A stretch of 21,033 nt of DNA from Pseudomonadota bacterium (GTDB lineage Bacteria; Desulfobacterota; Desulfovibrionia; Desulfovibrionales; Desulfovibrionaceae): NCBI GenBank assembly GCA_023390395.1, contig JAEWCY010000256.1, positions 1-21,033 of the forward strand, written 5' to 3'. Position 1 is the stretch's first letter. Each line of letters starts with the position of its first letter. Position numbers and translations under genes: made by a program. Shown here piece by piece: positions 6,471 through 13,730 of the stretch. The notes under the pieces were generated by a model. That model saw only the letters and a list, made by a program, of their open reading frames with translations, was not told the origin of the DNA and made no database searches.

Positions 6471-8192
6471 CTACGTTCCGGTGCGGTCCGTGTCGCGCAA
6501 CGGCGTGCCCGCGTGCTCCCGGCGCGGCCGCAGGAGCAGTTGCAGCGGCTTCGCCTCGCCCGGGGCCGTGAGCGCCTCCCGGGCGGCCAGCCCCAGGCCA
6601 AGGGCCACGAGCACGAACTGGGCCGCCAGCATCCAGGCGGCGTTCGCCGGGATCAAGGCATGGTGCGCGGCGACGATGGCCGCGCCGACCGCGAGGTCGG
6701 TCGTGCCCGTCTCCTGGACGAGCAGGTTGCCGTAGGTGCCGGAAAACGCTCCCCAGTTGAACAGGACCGCCAGATAGAGCAGCGCCTGCGCTCCGGCCAG
6801 GCGGCCGAGCAAGGCCGGCCCGACGAGCAGCCAGGTGAAAAGGGCCGGCAGGGCGGGCATGGCGTACCAGGGCCCGGTGGTGGGGAAGCCCCAGGCCAGG
6901 GTGGAGTGCAGGGCGTGGAAGACCAGGGCCAGGGCGCAGCCGGTCCACAGCAGCGGCAGTTCCGGGGCGGCCTGGGCCAGGGAAAGGAAGCGCCGCCGGC
7001 CCTGGCGGCGGCAGAGGCCGGCGCCCAGGGCCAGGGCGCAGCCGGCCAGGCCCGTCTTGAAGGCCAGGTTCTGCCAGTCCGGGGACTGGAGGTTGGACCA
7101 GCCGCCCAGGAACACCGTGGCGTTGTAGGCCAGGGGGTTGCGAAAGACGCCGTAGCCCAGGTTCTTGGCCGCGCCCAGGAGCTTGGCAAGCCCGAAGCCA
7201 CGGCGCGAGGTGTAGATGGCCTCCTGCATGCCGGTCAGCTGGCCGTAGCGCATGAGGTACGGCAGGTGGTAGGCCCCGGCCACGACGACGTAGCCCAGGA
7301 CGAAGGCGCACGGCGCGGCCAGGGCGCGAAGCCGCTCCCGCCGGGAGAGGCCCGGCCCCAGGGCCGGCAGGGCGAGCATGATCCCGAGGACCAGCGCCAC
7401 GGGCAAGGCCGTGGCCTTGGCCAGGACGGCCAGCCCGGCCAATGCGCCGAGAAGGGCCGCCCGCCAGCTTCCGGCCGGGGCGAGGGACCCGAGCGGCTTG
7501 ATCCAGACGACGTAGGCGGCCAGGGCGGCGCTGGCGCAAAAAAGCGCCAGGCCGTCGTTGGCGAAGCGGGCGAAGTCGTAGGTCACGTAGGAGAAGCTGA
7601 CCAGAAGCAGGAGCACGCCGTCCGGCAGCCAGCGCAGGGGGCCGTCCCGCGGCAACAGCCGGCTGAGGGCCAGCCGCCACAGGGCCAGGGTGGCCACCAG
7701 CAGGGCGACGTTCAGGAGCCTGCCCGCGTCGGCCCAGGCCAGCAGGGCGGCCGGATCCGGGCCGGGGCAGAACAGGGCCATGAGGCGGTAGAAAAGCGGG
7801 CCGTGCTGGGCCTGGTAGAGGAACAGGTCGAAGCGTTTTTTCGGTTCCCCGCAGCAGACCGGGGCGTCGCCGGGATAGGGCTTGGCGTCTATGCCGCGCA
7901 GCATGGAAAGCGAGGCCGTGGGATGGGGATGGGCGGCGATGAAGGGGACAAGCTCGCGCGGCATGGGCGTGCGCGGGGTCGGCATGCGCCCGGTCTTGTG
8001 GACGTAGTAGGCCACGGCGAGGTGCGGCAGCTCGTCCCAGCCGTTGAACGGCAGTTGCAGCCCGGCCACGCTGACGCCGCGCACGGCGGCCAGGGCCAGA
8101 AGGATCGCGACGAGCAGCCGCGAGGCGGCGTCGCGCGGCGTGGCGGCGCGACGCGCAGGCGGATTCGGAGCGGCGGCGTCTTTAGCGTCCAC
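6471..8192 (-). CDS. Polytopic membrane protein, probable GT-C-type glycosyltransferase
   Basis: The protein has 573 residues with about 11-13 hydrophobic helices. After the first helix comes a periplasmic loop with an acidic pair, NGWDELPHLAVAYYVHK, followed by GRMPTP. This DE-plus-His pattern in the first large loop is typical of GT-C glycosyltransferases that use lipid-linked sugars (ArnT/PMT-like and related families). The start is GTG 8192, preceded by AGGG seven bases upstream. The frame stays open to 8588, but its upstream part is Arg/Ser/Pro-rich and not protein-like. It stands alone, convergent with uup. Transfer of a sugar to an envelope glycan or lipid is inferred; donor and acceptor are unknown. 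A non-enzymatic member of a related family cannot be excluded. Confidence 0.75.
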   Translation of the reverse strand: MDAKDAAAPNPPARRAATPRDAASRLLVAILLALAAVRGVSVAGLQLPFNGWDELPHLAVAYYVHKTGRMPTPRTPMPRELVPFIAAHPHPTASLSMLRGIDAKPYPGDAPVCCGEPKKRFDLFLYQAQHGPLFYRLMALFCPGPDPAALLAWADAGRLLNVALLVATLALWRLALSRLLPRDGPLRWLPDGVLLLLVSFSYVTYDFARFANDGLALFCASAALAAYVVWIKPLGSLAPAGSWRAALLGALAGLAVLAKATALPVALVLGIMLALPALGPGLSRRERLRALAAPCAFVLGYVVVAGAYHLPYLMRYGQLTGMQEAIYTSRRGFGLAKLLGAAKNLGYGVFRNPLAYNATVFLGGWSNLQSPDWQNLAFKTGLAGCALALGAGLCRRQGRRRFLSLAQAAPELPLLWTGCALALVFHALHSTLAWGFPTTGPWYAMPALPALFTWLLVGPALLGRLAGAQALLYLAVLFNWGAFSGTYGNLLVQETGTTDLAVGAAIVAAHHALIPANAAWMLAAQFVLVALGLGLAAREALTAPGEAKPLQLLLRPRREHAGTPLRDTDRTGT

Positions 8193-8623
8193 AAGCAGAC
8201 CCTGGCGCGAACGGGTGGTACGAAATCCGTGGCAACGCGGGCCGCGCCGTCCGGACGCCCCCGACACGGCCAGGGGCGGGAAGCCCGCGACGCGGGGATG
8301 CCCTCGACCGATGTTCAGTGGGTCGCCGTCCGATGGTCCCGGGTTACATACATGACAGGGCTCTCCCGGCCGAGAGGCGGGAGACGCGGCAAGCCGCCGA
8401 ATCGAAGATGCGTCCGGAGCCATGCATGGCGCGATGCTCCGGACGTGTTTCACGATGATGGCGATTGTCGCAATCCGGGACGGGGCGTCGTCTCGCAAAT
8501 GACACAAAGTCTCCATCGTTCTGCGCATGGCTTGCACGTAGCAGATTTCGGCCTGCCCCCATCGGGAGGCTTCGATCCGGATTCCCAAGTCGTATTTCCC
8601 GAGAAGCAGCCCCGAGAAACGCC
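8193..8623. other. Divergent intergenic region with three successive hairpins
   Basis: No gene seen. The segment 8362-8445 holds inverted repeats TCTCCCG (8362-8368/8378-8384), GCGGC (8386-8390/8393-8397) and a perfect 10-bp CGTCCGGAGC (8411-8420/8436-8445). It would be leader RNA of either the plus-strand chemoreceptor or the minus-strand membrane protein. I could not match it to a known riboswitch. No confident promoter was found. Confidence 0.5.
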
Positions 8624-11017
8624 ATGACGCTCAAATACAAATTGATTCTGTTCTGCCTGGCCATCAGCATCCTTCCCCTTGCCGCCACGGGCGTGGTCAG
8701 CGTGCGCCAGGCCTCCGGCATCCTCGGCGAACAGGCCTTCGGCGGCCTGGCCGCTGCCAGGGACAGCCGCCGCGAGGCCCTGGAGGCGGCCGCCGCCACT
8801 TGGCTTCGCGAGGCGGCCATCCTGGCCGCGGTCAAGGAAGTCTACAACGCCGTGGGCATGACCCGGGACTACTTCATGGGCGTCAAGCCCGGCCAGAAAG
8901 CGGCCGTGGACACGCCGGAATACAAGGACCTGCACGAATACGTGGGCCCGGCCTTCGGCCCCTTCACCAAGGTGCTGGGATTTGGCGACGCGCTGCTCGT
9001 GGCCGACGACGGCCGGGTGCTCTTCGGCGCGGCCTCGGGCAAGGAAGTAGGCGAGGACCTCAAGGAGGGGCCGCTTAAGAATTCCAGCCTGGCCGCCGCC
9101 TGGCGCGGGGCCATGAAGGGCGAGGTGGTGTTCGCCGACTTCGCGCCCTATCCGCCGCTTGGCGGCGAGGAGGCGGCCTTCGTGGCCGCGCCGGTGAAAA
9201 ACCACACCGGCACCATGATCGAGGCGGCGGCGATCCTGCGCGTGCCCAAGGACGAACTGGCGCGCATCATGCGCCAGGGCGAGGGCACGGGCGTCTCCCG
9301 CGACTTCTTCCTGGTCGGCGGCGACGGCGGGGTGCGCGTGGCCGCCGTGGCCGCTTCCGACGCCAAGGGCGCGCCGGCGGGCGCGGCCGTGTCCCGGGCC
9401 CTGGGCGGCGAGACGGGCAAGCTCACCGACAAGGACGGCAGGGGCGACGAGACGCTCACGGCCTTCGCCCCGGTCAAGTTCGGCAATGTCGGCTTCGCGC
9501 TGTTGGCCCGCACCCCGGCCGACGAGGCCTTTGCCGCGGCCAGCGGCCTGCAACGCGTGTCGCTCCTCGTGGCCGGCCTCACGGCGGCTCTCGTGCTCGT
9601 TGCCGTGACGCTCTTTTTGCGCAAGGAGATCCTGCGCCCCCTGGACGGCGTCCTCGGCTACCTGGCTGCCGTGACCCGGGGCGAATTTTCGGCCGAGCCG
9701 CCCAGGCGCCTCAAGGGCGAGATGGAGGCCCTGCGCTCGGGCCTGCTCATGATGGTGGCCGAGATCAAGAACAAACTCGGCTTTTCCTCGAGCATATTAA
9801 AGGCCGTGACCCTGCCCTGTCTGGTGGTGGACACCGAGGGCCGGGTGACCTTCGTCAATCCGCCGCTTCTGCGCCTGCTCGGCCTTGGCGAGGACTACAA
9901 GGCCCTGCTCGGCCGGCCGGCCGGCCAGGCCTTCGGCCGCAGCGCGCCCATCGCCGGCGAGCTTTCCTCCTGCCTCAGCGACCATGCCTGCCGGCTGGAC
10001 GTGGAATTCCTGCTCGACGACGGCGCGGGCGGGGCGCGCCATGTGCGCGTGGACACGGCCCCGCTCTACGACCTGGACGAGGGGCTCATCGGCGCGTTCG
10101 CCCTGGTGGTGGACCTGACCGACGTCAAATCCAAGGAGGCGCTCATCGTCTCCAGAAACGAGATGCTGCGCCGGGTGGCCGGCGAGGCCGAGACCATCGC
10201 CCGCCACGTGGCCGCCAACGCCGAAGAGCTTTCCAGCCGCGTGTCCACCGTTTCCAGCGGGGCCATGGAGCAGACGGCGCAGTTGCAGGAGACGGCGGCC
10301 GCCTTCGAGAGCCTCAACGAAGCCTTGGACGCCGTGGCCTCCGGGGCCGAGGGCGCGGCGACCGGGGCCGAAGCGGCCATGTCCCAGGCCATGGCCGGCC
10401 GGGAGGCCGTGGAGCGCACGGCCCGGGCCATCGGCCAGGTGAGCGGCATCTCGGGCGAACTGCGTCGCAGCATGGACGCCCTGGGCAGCCGGGCCGCCTC
10501 CATCGGCGGCATCATCGAGGTCATTTCCGACATCGCCGACCAGACGAACCTGCTGGCCTTAAACGCCGCCATCGAGGCGGCGAGGGCCGGCGAGGCCGGG
10601 CGCGGCTTCGCCGTGGTCGCCGACGAGGTGCGAAAGCTGGCCGAAAAGACCATGTCCGCCACCAAGGAGGTCTCCACCTCGGTCCACGCCGTGCTGGAGG
10701 CGGTGGACGACAGCGCGGGCAAGGCCGTGGCCGCCACCCAGGCCGTGGCCGAGGCCGACGGCCTGGTGTCGCGCTCCGGGGAGACCCTGGCGGCCATCGT
10801 GTCGCGCTGCGAGGACGCGGCCCGGTCCGTGCGCGAGATCGCGGCCTCGGCCAAGGCGCAGGCCAGCGCCCACGACGAGATCAACCGGGCCGTGTCCACC
10901 ATCGGCGAAGTGGCCGAGGAGACGGCGCTCGGCATGGACGAGGCCGCCGGCTCGGTCTCGGACCTGGCCGGCCAGGCCGGAGACCTCATGCGCCTGATCG
11001 AGGACATGCGAGGCTAA
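8624..11017 (+). CDS. Methyl-accepting chemotaxis protein (Cache-HAMP-PAS-MCP)
   Basis: The 797-residue receptor feeds the CheA/CheW chemotaxis pathway. Helix 1 is at about 7-27, and the periplasmic domain (about 30-310) resembles a double Cache ligand domain. Helix 2 is at about 312-331, followed by a HAMP linker (about 332-385). A cytoplasmic PAS domain (about 388-500) and the MCP signalling domain (about 510-797) complete it. The kinase-contact hairpin begins IADQTNLLALNAAIEAARAG at residue 637. There is no CheR-docking pentapeptide at the C-terminus, which ends LIEDMRG. The start is ATG 8624; the frame is open to 8465, but that extension is not protein-like and the signal anchor begins at 8624. 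The Shine-Dalgarno sequence is weak. The ligand is unknown. The PAS domain lacks an obvious haem or FAD signature. Confidence 0.93.
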   Translation: MTLKYKLILFCLAISILPLAATGVVSVRQASGILGEQAFGGLAAARDSRREALEAAAATWLREAAILAAVKEVYNAVGMTRDYFMGVKPGQKAAVDTPEYKDLHEYVGPAFGPFTKVLGFGDALLVADDGRVLFGAASGKEVGEDLKEGPLKNSSLAAAWRGAMKGEVVFADFAPYPPLGGEEAAFVAAPVKNHTGTMIEAAAILRVPKDELARIMRQGEGTGVSRDFFLVGGDGGVRVAAVAASDAKGAPAGAAVSRALGGETGKLTDKDGRGDETLTAFAPVKFGNVGFALLARTPADEAFAAASGLQRVSLLVAGLTAALVLVAVTLFLRKEILRPLDGVLGYLAAVTRGEFSAEPPRRLKGEMEALRSGLLMMVAEIKNKLGFSSSILKAVTLPCLVVDTEGRVTFVNPPLLRLLGLGEDYKALLGRPAGQAFGRSAPIAGELSSCLSDHACRLDVEFLLDDGAGGARHVRVDTAPLYDLDEGLIGAFALVVDLTDVKSKEALIVSRNEMLRRVAGEAETIARHVAANAEELSSRVSTVSSGAMEQTAQLQETAAAFESLNEALDAVASGAEGAATGAEAAMSQAMAGREAVERTARAIGQVSGISGELRRSMDALGSRAASIGGIIEVISDIADQTNLLALNAAIEAARAGEAGRGFAVVADEVRKLAEKTMSATKEVSTSVHAVLEAVDDSAGKAVAATQAVAEADGLVSRSGETLAAIVSRCEDAARSVREIAASAKAQASAHDEINRAVSTIGEVAEETALGMDEAAGSVSDLAGQAGDLMRLIEDMRG

Positions 11018-11024
11018 GCCCGGT

Positions 11025-11990
11025 CTAATAGAACCAGGTGCGGCAGCGCGGCCGGGGCACGGCTTTGCAACGCGGCGACTGGCCCCTGTTCCAGAGCAGG
11101 AAGTCCAGCTCCAGGGGCGTGGCGGGCCGGCCGGCCTGCGCCAGCGACGCCGCCAAAAGCTCCACGGCCATGACCGTGGCCGCCCGCATCTCCACCTCCT
11201 GCGGCGAATCTTTCGCCAAGAGCTCCCCGGCCTCGATCCCCGCCGAGAGGCCGGCCTCCAGCTTGAGGATGCCGTCCAGGCGCAGTACATGGGGCACGAG
11301 GTTGTCGGCAAAGACCGTCAGCTCCCCCAGGTCGTCGAAGCGTCCCGGCCCCTGGCCGCCGAAAGCCACGGCCAGGTCCGCCGCCGTGAGCTGGGCCCGC
11401 TTGTAGAAGGCGGCCATGGTTCCGGCGTAGGGCTGCTCGTCGCGGAAGAGTTCCATCCGGGCGAGAATGCGGCACAGCGCTTCGGCGCTGCCCCCGGCGG
11501 CCTCGATAAGCCCCAGGGCGCTGCCGCCGAAGTCGCTTCGCAAAAGCTCCCCCAGGTCGCCCATGGCCCGGGCGAAAAGCCCCATGAGCTCCATGACCAC
11601 GGGATCGGCGGGGTCCTGGCCGAAAAGCCGGGCCGCCTCCCCGGGCGTCATGGCGCAAAGGGCGCGCGCGTCCAGGGGACCCTGGCCGGCGAAGCGCTCG
11701 GTCAGGCGCGTGGCGATGGTGAAATAGCCCGAGCGCCCCGGGACCTTGCGCAGGTGCGGGAAATAGCCGGAGCCGAAGTTCACGGCGTCGAGGACCAGGA
11801 AGAAAAGCGCCGTGTCCTCGCCGTGGCCGAGATAGTGGCTGGCCGGATCGTGGGCCGGCGCGGCCAGGGCGGCCGGGTCGAGGCTCGCGGCATAGGCCGG
11901 CAGGGCCGCCTCGTCGATGGTCACGAAGCGGGCCGCCCGGCAGACCCTGGCGGCGTCGGCGCGGATGCGCGCGAAAAGCGGTTGGGGCAT
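11025..11990 (-). CDS. qng1: Queuosine-salvage N-glycosidase (Qng1/DUF2419)
   Basis: The 321-residue protein belongs to the queuosine-salvage family, which releases queuine from queuosine 5'-monophosphate so that tRNA position 34 can be modified. Family signatures seen are FFLVLDAVNFGSGYFPHL (about 63-80), then GRSGYFTIAT, ARALCAMTPGEAARLF, FADNLVPHVLRLDGIL, and the characteristic C-terminus ELDFLLWNRGQ...RTWFY (about 293-321). The C-terminal stretch has Cys and Pro where the family usually has Tyr and His (RCKAVPRPRCRT). Start ATG 11990 has GGAG six to seven bases upstream. It converges with the chemoreceptor across a 7-base gap without a terminator. It is divergent from a Nudix-HTH regulator, with a perfect inverted repeat between them, so regulation by that protein is likely. 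Confidence 0.87.
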   Translation of the reverse strand: MPQPLFARIRADAARVCRAARFVTIDEAALPAYAASLDPAALAAPAHDPASHYLGHGEDTALFFLVLDAVNFGSGYFPHLRKVPGRSGYFTIATRLTERFAGQGPLDARALCAMTPGEAARLFGQDPADPVVMELMGLFARAMGDLGELLRSDFGGSALGLIEAAGGSAEALCRILARMELFRDEQPYAGTMAAFYKRAQLTAADLAVAFGGQGPGRFDDLGELTVFADNLVPHVLRLDGILKLEAGLSAGIEAGELLAKDSPQEVEMRAATVMAVELLAASLAQAGRPATPLELDFLLWNRGQSPRCKAVPRPRCRTWFY

Positions 11991-12021
11991 GGGCGCTCCG
12001 TTGCGGAAGCTGCGGGGTTTT

Positions 12022-12044
12022 GTTATTGTCGTCTGTACAATAAC
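12022..12044. promoter_or_regulatory. 23-bp inverted repeat, probable operator of the Nudix-HTH regulator
   Basis: GTTATTGT (12022-12029), a 7-base spacer, then ACAATAAC (12037-12044) form perfect 8-bp arms. The element sits in the 87-bp gap between the divergent qng1 and regulator genes, in AT-rich sequence where promoters should lie. Length and placement are as expected for a dimeric winged-helix regulator controlling both genes. Confidence 0.7.
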
Positions 12045-12077
12045 GAGGGGCGCGGGAGGCGTCAACGGGGAGGCCGT

Positions 12078-12755
12078 GTGGCGTTTGATCGGGGACGGGT
12101 GAGCCTGGCCGTGGACTGTGCGGTGTTCGGCTTTGCCGGGGCGGGGTTGCGGGTGCTGGCCGTGCGCCGGCGCGTGCCGCCTTTCGCCGGCCGATGGGCC
12201 CTGCCCGGCGGGTTCGTCGAGGCGGGCGAGACGCTGGAGGCGGCGGCGGCGCGCGAACTGGCCGAGGAAACGGGCCTTGGCGCGGCGCATCTGGAGCAGG
12301 TCGCCTGCTTCGACGCCGTGGACCGGGACCCGCGCGGCCGGGTGGTCTCCGTGGCCCTGGCCGGGCTCGTGCGGCGCGAGGGCCGGGAGCTTCGGGCCAC
12401 GGCCGACGCGGCCGCGGCCTCCTGGTGGGCTCTGGCCGACCGGCCGCCCCTGGCTTTCGACCACGAGGCCATCCTGGCCGCCGCCCTGGCCCATGTGCGC
12501 GCCTCGCTGTGGCTGCGCCCCCTGGCCCTGGGGCTTTTGGGCGAACGCTTCACCCTGGCCGAGGCCCAGGCGCTGTACGAAGCCGTGGCCGGCGCGCGCT
12601 GCGACGTGCGCAACTTCCGCAAGCGCCTGCTGGCCACGGGCATGGTCGAGCCCCTCGAGGCCCGGGAAACGGGCGTGGCCCACCGGGCGGCCCGGTACTA
12701 CGCCTGCCGCCCTGAGATCGCGGATCCCCTTGACGGAGCCATCCGAAATCCGTAA
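12078..12755 (+). CDS. Nudix-domain winged-helix regulator (NrtR family)
   Basis: The 225-residue protein has an N-terminal Nudix domain and a C-terminal winged helix, the architecture of NrtR-type regulators. In well-studied members these respond to ADP-ribose and control NAD metabolism. The Nudix box at 45-67 is intact: G, five residues, E51, seven residues, then R59-E60-L-A-E63-E64-T-G-L. The C-terminal FTLAEAQALYEAV...DVRNFRKRLLATGMVE (about 153-195) matches the family DNA-binding module. Start GTG 12078 has GGGGAGG four bases upstream; GTG 12099 is an alternative. No NAD gene is adjacent. The divergent partner is qng1, suggesting control of queuine salvage, possibly with a nucleotide-sugar effector. 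Family assignment is firm; the target is inferred. Confidence 0.85.
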   Translation: MAFDRGRVSLAVDCAVFGFAGAGLRVLAVRRRVPPFAGRWALPGGFVEAGETLEAAAARELAEETGLGAAHLEQVACFDAVDRDPRGRVVSVALAGLVRREGRELRATADAAAASWWALADRPPLAFDHEAILAAALAHVRASLWLRPLALGLLGERFTLAEAQALYEAVAGARCDVRNFRKRLLATGMVEPLEARETGVAHRAARYYACRPEIADPLDGAIRNP

Positions 12756-12758
12756 GTC
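12730..12758 (+). promoter_or_regulatory. Candidate promoter of sahR-ahcY inside the end of the Nudix regulator gene
   Basis: TTGACG (12730-12735, five of six -35 bases) is followed after 17 bases by a poor -10 hexamer, TAAGTC (12753-12758). If used, transcription starts near 12765, inside the palindromic operator, which would give simple repression. Read-through from the upstream regulator gene is the alternative. Confidence 0.35.
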
Positions 12759-12784
12759 AGCATATCAGGATATCTTGATATGCT
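12759..12784. promoter_or_regulatory. SahR operator overlapping the sahR start codon
   Basis: AGCATATCA and TGATATGCT arms (12759-12767 and 12776-12784) flank a GATATC core (12769-12774), so 24 of 26 bases are symmetric. The sahR ATG (12780) is inside the right arm. ATATC/GATAT symmetry is the kind of site I expect for SahR, the SAH-responsive ArsR-family repressor of Desulfovibrio. Its place here implies autoregulation of sahR-ahcY. Confidence 0.8.
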
Positions 12785-13730
12785 GAAAGACGCATCTTCG
12801 ACCCTGCCCTGGTTCAAGGCCCTGGCCGACGAGACGCGGCTGCGCTTGCTGCGCATCCTCGCCCGGCACGAGCTGTCCGTGGGCGAGATCGTGGCCGTGC
12901 TCGGCATGGGCCAGTCGCGCGTTTCGCGCCACCTGGGCATCCTGGTCGGCTGCGGGCTGCTGGCGAGCCGCCGGGAAGGGGCCTGGACCTTCTACAGCGC
13001 CGCCGCCGGCGACGAGCCGGCCGCCTTCCTGGCCGCGCTCGCCCCCTGGCTGGACGCCGCCGGCCCCGAGGCCGACCTCACGGCCGTGGCCGAGGTGCTG
13101 CGGCAGCGCCGCCAGGAGACCCGCCGCTTTTTCAACGCCATCGCCCCGGACTGGGCGACGCTTCGCCGCGAGGTGCTGGGCGAGCTCGACCCGGCCGACC
13201 TCGTGCGCGAGGTCATGCCGGCCACGGTCGGCCTGGCCGCCGACCTGGGCTGCGGCCCGGGCGACCTGCTGCCGGTGCTGGCCGAGCGCGCCGCCGCGGT
13301 CATCGGCGTGGACAGCTCGCCCTCCATGCTCGCCCTGGCCGAGCGGCGCACGGCCGGGCTGCCGGTCGGCGTGCGCATGGGCGAGCTCGAACACCTGCCC
13401 ATGGCCGACGGCGAGGCGGATTTCCTGGTCGTCTGCCTGACCCTGCACCACCTGCCCGATCCCGCCGCCGCCCTGGCCGAGGCCCGGCGCGTGCTGGCCG
13501 ACGCCGGGCGGCTGGTGGTCATCGATTTCACCGCCCACGAGGACGAAGCCATGCGCCGGCGCTTCGGCGACCGCTGGCTGGGGTTTTCGCGGGAAAAGCT
13601 TTCCGAATGGCTGGACCGGGCCGGGTTTTTCCTGTCCGACTGGTCCGAGCACCCCGTCAACCGGGGGCTGGCGGCGGCGCGCGCCGTGGCCGGGCCCCGT
13701 CAACCCTGCGCAGAAAGGAGCCCTTCATGA
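12780..13730 (+). CDS. sahR: SahR-type regulator: ArsR HTH fused to a SAM-methyltransferase domain
   Basis: The 316-residue protein has an ArsR winged helix (about 8-75, recognition helix SRVSRHLGIL at 46-55). A Rossmann methyltransferase-like domain follows, with motif I DLGCGPGD at 155-162, an acidic ribose-binding residue D178, and LHHLPDPAAALAEARRVL further on. This architecture next to ahcY identifies SahR, known in Proteobacteria including Desulfovibrio as an S-adenosylhomocysteine-responsive repressor of the methionine cycle. The methyltransferase fold probably serves as the SAH sensor. The gene starts 25 bases after the Nudix regulator gene ends, inside a palindromic operator, with only a weak AGGA upstream. 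Its stop overlaps the ahcY start (ATGA), so the two are translationally coupled. Confidence 0.9.
   Translation: MLKDASSTLPWFKALADETRLRLLRILARHELSVGEIVAVLGMGQSRVSRHLGILVGCGLLASRREGAWTFYSAAAGDEPAAFLAALAPWLDAAGPEADLTAVAEVLRQRRQETRRFFNAIAPDWATLRREVLGELDPADLVREVMPATVGLAADLGCGPGDLLPVLAERAAAVIGVDSSPSMLALAERRTAGLPVGVRMGELEHLPMADGEADFLVVCLTLHHLPDPAAALAEARRVLADAGRLVVIDFTAHEDEAMRRRFGDRWLGFSREKLSEWLDRAGFFLSDWSEHPVNRGLAAARAVAGPRQPCAERSPS

Noticed and set aside
6513..8627. Long plus-strand open frame (704 codons) opposite the membrane protein
   Set aside because: It is a Gly/Gln/Arg-rich shadow without domains. The minus strand encodes a convincing polytopic protein.
13680..13727. SAH riboswitch upstream of ahcY
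   Set aside because: The gap is fully coding (end of sahR) with a direct ATGA overlap. Regulation is better explained by the SahR operator at 12759-12784.
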